Assembly: GCA_039932395.1 (NCBI GenBank)
Contig: JBDTQB010000061.1
Coordinates: 1-17,742 of the forward strand
Direction of reading: 5' to 3'
DNA length: 17,742 bases
DNA from: JAGNNV01 sp039932395
GTDB taxonomy: Bacteria > Acidobacteriota > Vicinamibacteria > Fen-336 > JAGNNV01
Made by a program: the position numbers and the translations under genes. The notes under the pieces were generated by a model. The model was not told the DNA's origin. It was given only the letters and a program-made list of their open reading frames with translations, and did no database searches. Positions 14,707-17,742 of this stretch are shown piece by piece. Every line of letters begins with the position of its first letter. The stretch's first letter is position 1.

Positions 14707-14721
14707 CGGCTCGGAGAGCCG
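14707..14721 (+). promoter_or_regulatory. Stem-loop just upstream of the TonB-receptor ribosome binding site
   Basis: CGGCTC (14707-14712) pairs perfectly with GAGCCG (14716-14721) around the loop GGA, extendable by a G-T pair. It ends ten bases before the AGGAG. It has no T-run, so it is not a terminator. It could protect or tune the leader of a highly expressed outer-membrane protein mRNA. Confidence 0.4.
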
Positions 14722-14731
14722 TCCCTTTACT

Positions 14732-14736
14732 AGGAG
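14732..14736 (+). promoter_or_regulatory. Ribosome binding site of the TonB-receptor gene
   Basis: AGGAG is followed after nine bases by an in-frame TTG (14746) and after twelve by ATG (14749). Spacing slightly favours TTG and codon preference favours ATG. The choice changes the signal peptide by one residue only. Confidence 0.6.
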
Positions 14737-14748
14737 TTAGAAAACTTG

Positions 14749-17619
14749 ATGAATCGTTTCCGTTTTCTGGTTGCGGCGCTCGCTATCGCGTTCGCAGCCG
14801 TCATGCCCGTCCATGCGCAGGGCACCAATGGTCTGATCGAGGGCTCTGTCCTTGATCAGCAGGGCCTGGCCTTGCCAGGCGTGGTCGTCACCGCGACCAA
14901 CGCAAGCACGGGCTTCTCCCGCACCGCCACAACCGACGCCGCCGGCACTTACCGCCTGAACGGTCTCCCGGTTGGGCAGTATGACGTCAAGGCTGCACTC
15001 ACCGGATTCGCCGCGCAGGCTCGCAAGGCAGCGGTCAACGTCGAGTCCACCACCGTCGTCCCCTTCAAGATGTCCGTCGCCGGCTCGACCGAGAACGTTG
15101 AAGTCACCGCGGAAGCTCCGCTGATCGACTCCAAGGACTCGGGCGTGGGCGAAGTCATCACCCGCGTTCAGATCGAGAACCTCCCGTTGAACGGCCGTCA
15201 GTTCGGCAACCTCGCGGCTCTCGTCCCCGGCGTCAGCCTCGGCTTCCACACCGACCCCACCAAGAGCACGCAGTTCGCTCCTCAGGTTGCGGGTGGCGGT
15301 GGACGCAACATCAACTACCTCATTGACGGCGGCGACAACAACGACGACACCGTCGGCGGCCTCGTCCAGAACTTCCCCCTCGATTCGATCGGCGAGTTCA
15401 AGTTCGAAACCCAGCGTTTCCGCGCCGACACCGGCCGCGCCAACGGCGGCACCATCAAGGTTGTCACGAAGAGCGGCACCAACGAATTCAAGGGTTCAGT
15501 GTTCGAGTACTTCCGCAATGAGTCGCTCAATGCCAAGACCACGACCGAAATCAACAACAAAGTCGACAAGGGTCTCTACAAGAAGAACCAGTTCGGCGGC
15601 AGCCTCGGTGGTCCGATCGTCAAGGACAAAACTCACTTCTTCCTCTCGGTTGAGCGGGTCAAGCAGGACACCACTCAGTCGGTCAACACCCAGGGACTTT
15701 TCCCCGACAAAGACGGCGTCTTCAGCGTTCCCTTCACCGAGAACCTCGCCGTCGCGAAGATCAACCATCAGATCAACGGCAACAACTTCCTGTCGGTCCG
15801 CTATGGCTACGACAAGAATGAGCAGCCCTACGGCGCCGGTCCACTGACTCCGCCCGAAGGATGGGGAATCAGCACCAACAAGTTCCAGTCGCTGAATGCG
15901 AACCTCAACAGCGCGCTTTCCGGCGGCAAATTGAACGAGTTCGTGTATCAGTACTCCTACTTCAAGAACTTCATCTCCGCCAACTCCACCTTGCCCTTCG
16001 AGAGCTTCCCGGGTGGTGTGTCCGTGGGTCAGAGCGTGAATACGCCCCAGACCACCGAACAGCACAAGCATCAGTTCCGCGATGACTTCTCCTGGACGAT
16101 GGGTCGCCACGATCTCCGCATCGGAGCGAGCTTCATCTATGAACCGACCCTCGACATCACCTTCTCGACCGGCCAGGTTCTCCAGTACACCCATTTGACC
16201 GCGTCGCGCACGTCGCCGATCTCGGCGATCTCCCGCAACGGTTCGATCGGAGCTTCCGAAGGCAGCGTCGGCCGCATTCCCAACAACCAGTACTCGGGAT
16301 ACATCCAGGACGGCTGGCGCGTGAACGACAAGCTGACCGTCGATCTCGGCGTCCGCTATGACCTGGTCACCGGCTTCGCCTTCGATCAGAGCAAGAACAT
16401 CATCTTCTCCGAACTCACCGCGGCCGCGAATGCGGGCGTGTTCAAGAGCAGTGGTTTGCCCTGTCCTTGCATTGGCCTCGAAGACTTCGGCAAGAGCCCG
16501 CAGGAAGACAAGAACAACATCGCGCCCCGCGTCGGCTTCACCTATGACGCGAAGGCCGATAGCCAGTTGGTGTTCCGCGGAGGCCTTGGCCGTTACTACG
16601 ACTTTGCCTACACGAACGCGAACATCCTGTTCGCGGTCATCGGAGCGCAGTCTTCGTTCGGCACCGTCTACAGCGCCTCTGACTCCACCGGCCTCAAGAA
16701 CGCCGACGGCAGCTTCTACCAGATTGGTCAGACGTTGCCGGCGAACCAGCTGGTCGGTGCGACGGCTCCGCTTCCGAGCCACGCCGCCACGCCGCGTCCT
16801 TTGCAGCCTTTCACCGATCAGGCGAATTTTGGCTTCTCGAAGGCACTCGGCAAGAACTACGCGCTCGAGGTTGATGGCGTTTACGCGCATGGCCAGGACC
16901 TTGGCACTCGTTTGCTGTTGAACGTTCGCGTCAACGGCCAGACGACGGGTCCCCGCCGCCTCGCCGCTTATCTCCCGAAATCCGGCGCGGCTAACTTCCG
17001 AGTCGACGTGATGGACGGCCAGAGCTACTACAAGGGCGTCAACGTGGCCATCAAGAAGCGCGCGGGAGGCAACCTCAGCTTCACCGCGTGGTACTCGCTC
17101 TCCAGCTCGAAGTCGAACGCCAGCCTGCGTGCGACCGATGAATTCGGCGACTTCAACTCGCTCGATGCCTTCGATCCGTTCAACGACCGCCAGCTGGCTC
17201 CGACCCGCACCGACGCCCGCCATCGCGTGACGATCAATGGAACGTGGAATGCGCCCTATGGCTTCCGCGTTTCCCCGATCTTCCGCTACAAGTCGCCGAC
17301 TCCTTACAACGTCATCACCGGCGTCGACACCAACCGCGACGGAACGAACTACGACCTTCCGTCTGACGTGAATACGTTGAACTCGGCCCGTGGCGCCGAC
17401 TTCAAGCAGTTCGACCTGCGCCTTGCCAAGACCTTCACGGTCATGAAGAAGCGCCTGGAGTTGATCGGTGAGGGCTTCAACCTCACCAATGAGTCGAACC
17501 CCGGTGGCTATGTCACGCAGCGCAACAACGTCAACTTTGGAAAGCCGACGACCTACGCCGGCGACTTCCAGCGCGGCGAAGCGCGTCTGTTCCAGCTCGG
17601 CGTGCGTTTCGAGTTCTAA
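14749..17619 (+). CDS. TonB-dependent outer-membrane receptor, Oar-like, with carboxypeptidase-regulatory domain
   Basis: A 956-residue outer-membrane protein. Residues 1-23 are a Sec signal with cleavage likely after V-H-A. Residues about 28-110 form a carboxypeptidase-regulatory-like beta sandwich (I-E-G-S-V-L-D-Q-Q-G-L-A-L-P-G-V-V-V-T through T-Y-R-L-N-G-L-P-V-G-Q-Y). A V-E-V-T-A-E-A-P stretch near 120 resembles the TonB-box region. The plug follows, with L-P-L-N-G-R-Q-F, I-D-G-G-D-N-N-D and G-G-T-I-K-V-V-T-K-S-G-T-N. The remainder is a beta barrel ending L-G-V-R-F-E-F, with the C-terminal Phe recognised by the BAM machinery. Such receptors are very common in Acidobacteriota and are often linked to uptake of sugars or other large molecules. 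No degradative enzyme or SusD-like partner is adjacent, so the ligand is unknown. C-ending codons (AAC, GAC, TTC, GTC) and AAG dominate more than in neighbouring genes, suggesting high expression. Confidence 0.95.
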   Translation: MNRFRFLVAALAIAFAAVMPVHAQGTNGLIEGSVLDQQGLALPGVVVTATNASTGFSRTATTDAAGTYRLNGLPVGQYDVKAALTGFAAQARKAAVNVESTTVVPFKMSVAGSTENVEVTAEAPLIDSKDSGVGEVITRVQIENLPLNGRQFGNLAALVPGVSLGFHTDPTKSTQFAPQVAGGGGRNINYLIDGGDNNDDTVGGLVQNFPLDSIGEFKFETQRFRADTGRANGGTIKVVTKSGTNEFKGSVFEYFRNESLNAKTTTEINNKVDKGLYKKNQFGGSLGGPIVKDKTHFFLSVERVKQDTTQSVNTQGLFPDKDGVFSVPFTENLAVAKINHQINGNNFLSVRYGYDKNEQPYGAGPLTPPEGWGISTNKFQSLNANLNSALSGGKLNEFVYQYSYFKNFISANSTLPFESFPGGVSVGQSVNTPQTTEQHKHQFRDDFSWTMGRHDLRIGASFIYEPTLDITFSTGQVLQYTHLTASRTSPISAISRNGSIGASEGSVGRIPNNQYSGYIQDGWRVNDKLTVDLGVRYDLVTGFAFDQSKNIIFSELTAAANAGVFKSSGLPCPCIGLEDFGKSPQEDKNNIAPRVGFTYDAKADSQLVFRGGLGRYYDFAYTNANILFAVIGAQSSFGTVYSASDSTGLKNADGSFYQIGQTLPANQLVGATAPLPSHAATPRPLQPFTDQANFGFSKALGKNYALEVDGVYAHGQDLGTRLLLNVRVNGQTTGPRRLAAYLPKSGAANFRVDVMDGQSYYKGVNVAIKKRAGGNLSFTAWYSLSSSKSNASLRATDEFGDFNSLDAFDPFNDRQLAPTRTDARHRVTINGTWNAPYGFRVSPIFRYKSPTPYNVITGVDTNRDGTNYDLPSDVNTLNSARGADFKQFDLRLAKTFTVMKKRLELIGEGFNLTNESNPGGYVTQRNNVNFGKPTTYAGDFQRGEARLFQLGVRFEF

Positions 17620-17642
17620 AAAACTCCTGACGAATGCCGTGC

Positions 17643-17671
17643 AAGGGGGCCCTTCGGGGCCCCCTTTTTTT
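17643..17671 (+). terminator. Strong Rho-independent terminator after the TonB receptor
   Basis: AAGGGGGCCC (17643-17652) and GGGCCCCCTT (17657-17666) form a perfect 10-bp stem closed by a stable TTCG tetraloop. It is followed by a seven-base T-run (17665-17671) that begins in the last two pairs. It lies 23 bases after the stop codon. Confidence 0.95.
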
Positions 17672-17673
17672 GT

Positions 17674-17723
17674 GTCATTGCGAACGCCCCGAACTTCCCC
17701 TCGCGCACCCGTCATTGCGAACG
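17674..17723. repeat. Two copies of a 13-bp intergenic repeat, GTCATTGCGAACG
   Basis: Identical copies lie at 17674-17686 and 17711-17723, a period of 37 bases, directly after the terminator and running towards the window end. The word TCATTGCGA resembles the start of a repetitive intergenic family seen in several bacterial groups. The element may continue past the window. Confidence 0.6.
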
Positions 17724-17742
17724 ACCCGGCGTTCTGGCTTGG

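Larger units (their letters stand above)
14474..14748. other. Intergenic leader region of the TonB receptor gene
   Basis: This is the longest gene-free stretch in the window. I see no small ORF with a convincing start, no tRNA, and no clear terminator for the lipoprotein pair. A weak promoter-like pair TTGAAC (14575-14580) and TATCTT (14599-14604), spacing 18, is possible. Three ACGTC cores lie at 14635-14639 (as GACGT), 14656-14660 and 14673-14677, and a hairpin sits near the start codon. Together these suggest a long, regulated leader, but none is proven. Confidence 0.4.

Noticed and set aside
15496..17715. Open frame of 739 codons on the minus strand, antisense to the TonB receptor
   Set aside because: It is a product of the strong C-ending codon bias of the receptor gene. 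The translation is a low-complexity mix of Arg, Val, Glu and Ala with no recognisable domain, and the frame crosses the terminator.
1..17742. CRISPR, tRNA, rRNA, prophage or transposon content
   Set aside because: Reading both strands gave no repeat-spacer array, no tRNA-like cloverleaf, no integrase or transposase, and no terminal inverted repeats with target duplication.

Overview
The window is high-GC bacterial chromosome with tightly packed genes and no tRNA, rRNA, CRISPR array, insertion sequence or phage gene that I can see. Several families point to Acidobacteriota: an orphan 'ADOP'-type duplicated MacB/FtsX permease, tandem sulfatase-fold lipoproteins fused to TPR repeats, and a large Oar-like TonB-dependent receptor with an N-terminal carboxypeptidase-regulatory domain. 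The assignment is an inference from family content, not from a marker gene.

Layout. (1) Positions 2-801 hold the 3' end of an AraC-family regulator and a small exported or surface protein of the DUF6265 type. (2) Positions 816-8055 form a nitrogen-assimilation block. It contains gltB (glutamate synthase large subunit, minus strand), a divergent LysR regulator (plus strand), and an amtB-glnK pair (minus strand) converging on the LysR gene. gltD and glnA are not in the window. (3) Positions 8261-14473 hold the orphan permease, followed by two paralogous lipoproteins whose reading frames overlap by 4 bases (ATGA). (4) Positions 14749-17619 hold the TonB-dependent receptor, closed by a strong Rho-independent terminator. 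A short direct repeat follows at the window end.

How the genes fit together. AmtB brings in ammonium. The P-II protein, translationally coupled to it, would normally gate AmtB and report energy and 2-oxoglutarate status. GltB makes glutamate from glutamine and 2-oxoglutarate, and the divergent LysR protein is placed as a GltC-like regulator of gltB. The second half concerns the cell envelope: an inner-membrane permease, two extracytoplasmic alkaline-phosphatase-superfamily enzymes with TPR tails, and an outer-membrane receptor.

Points most worth a second look: the P-II protein has Val at the uridylylation site (51) and Glu in place of the ligand-binding Gln39; gltB lacks an adjacent gltD yet has only a short loop where ferredoxin-type enzymes carry a long one; amtB is preceded by a perfect 13-bp repeat spaced exactly 21 bp; AmtB has a hydrophobic C-terminal extension; both 'sulfatases' have Thr where a sulfatase needs Cys or Ser. 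I did not find an entirely new multi-gene system.
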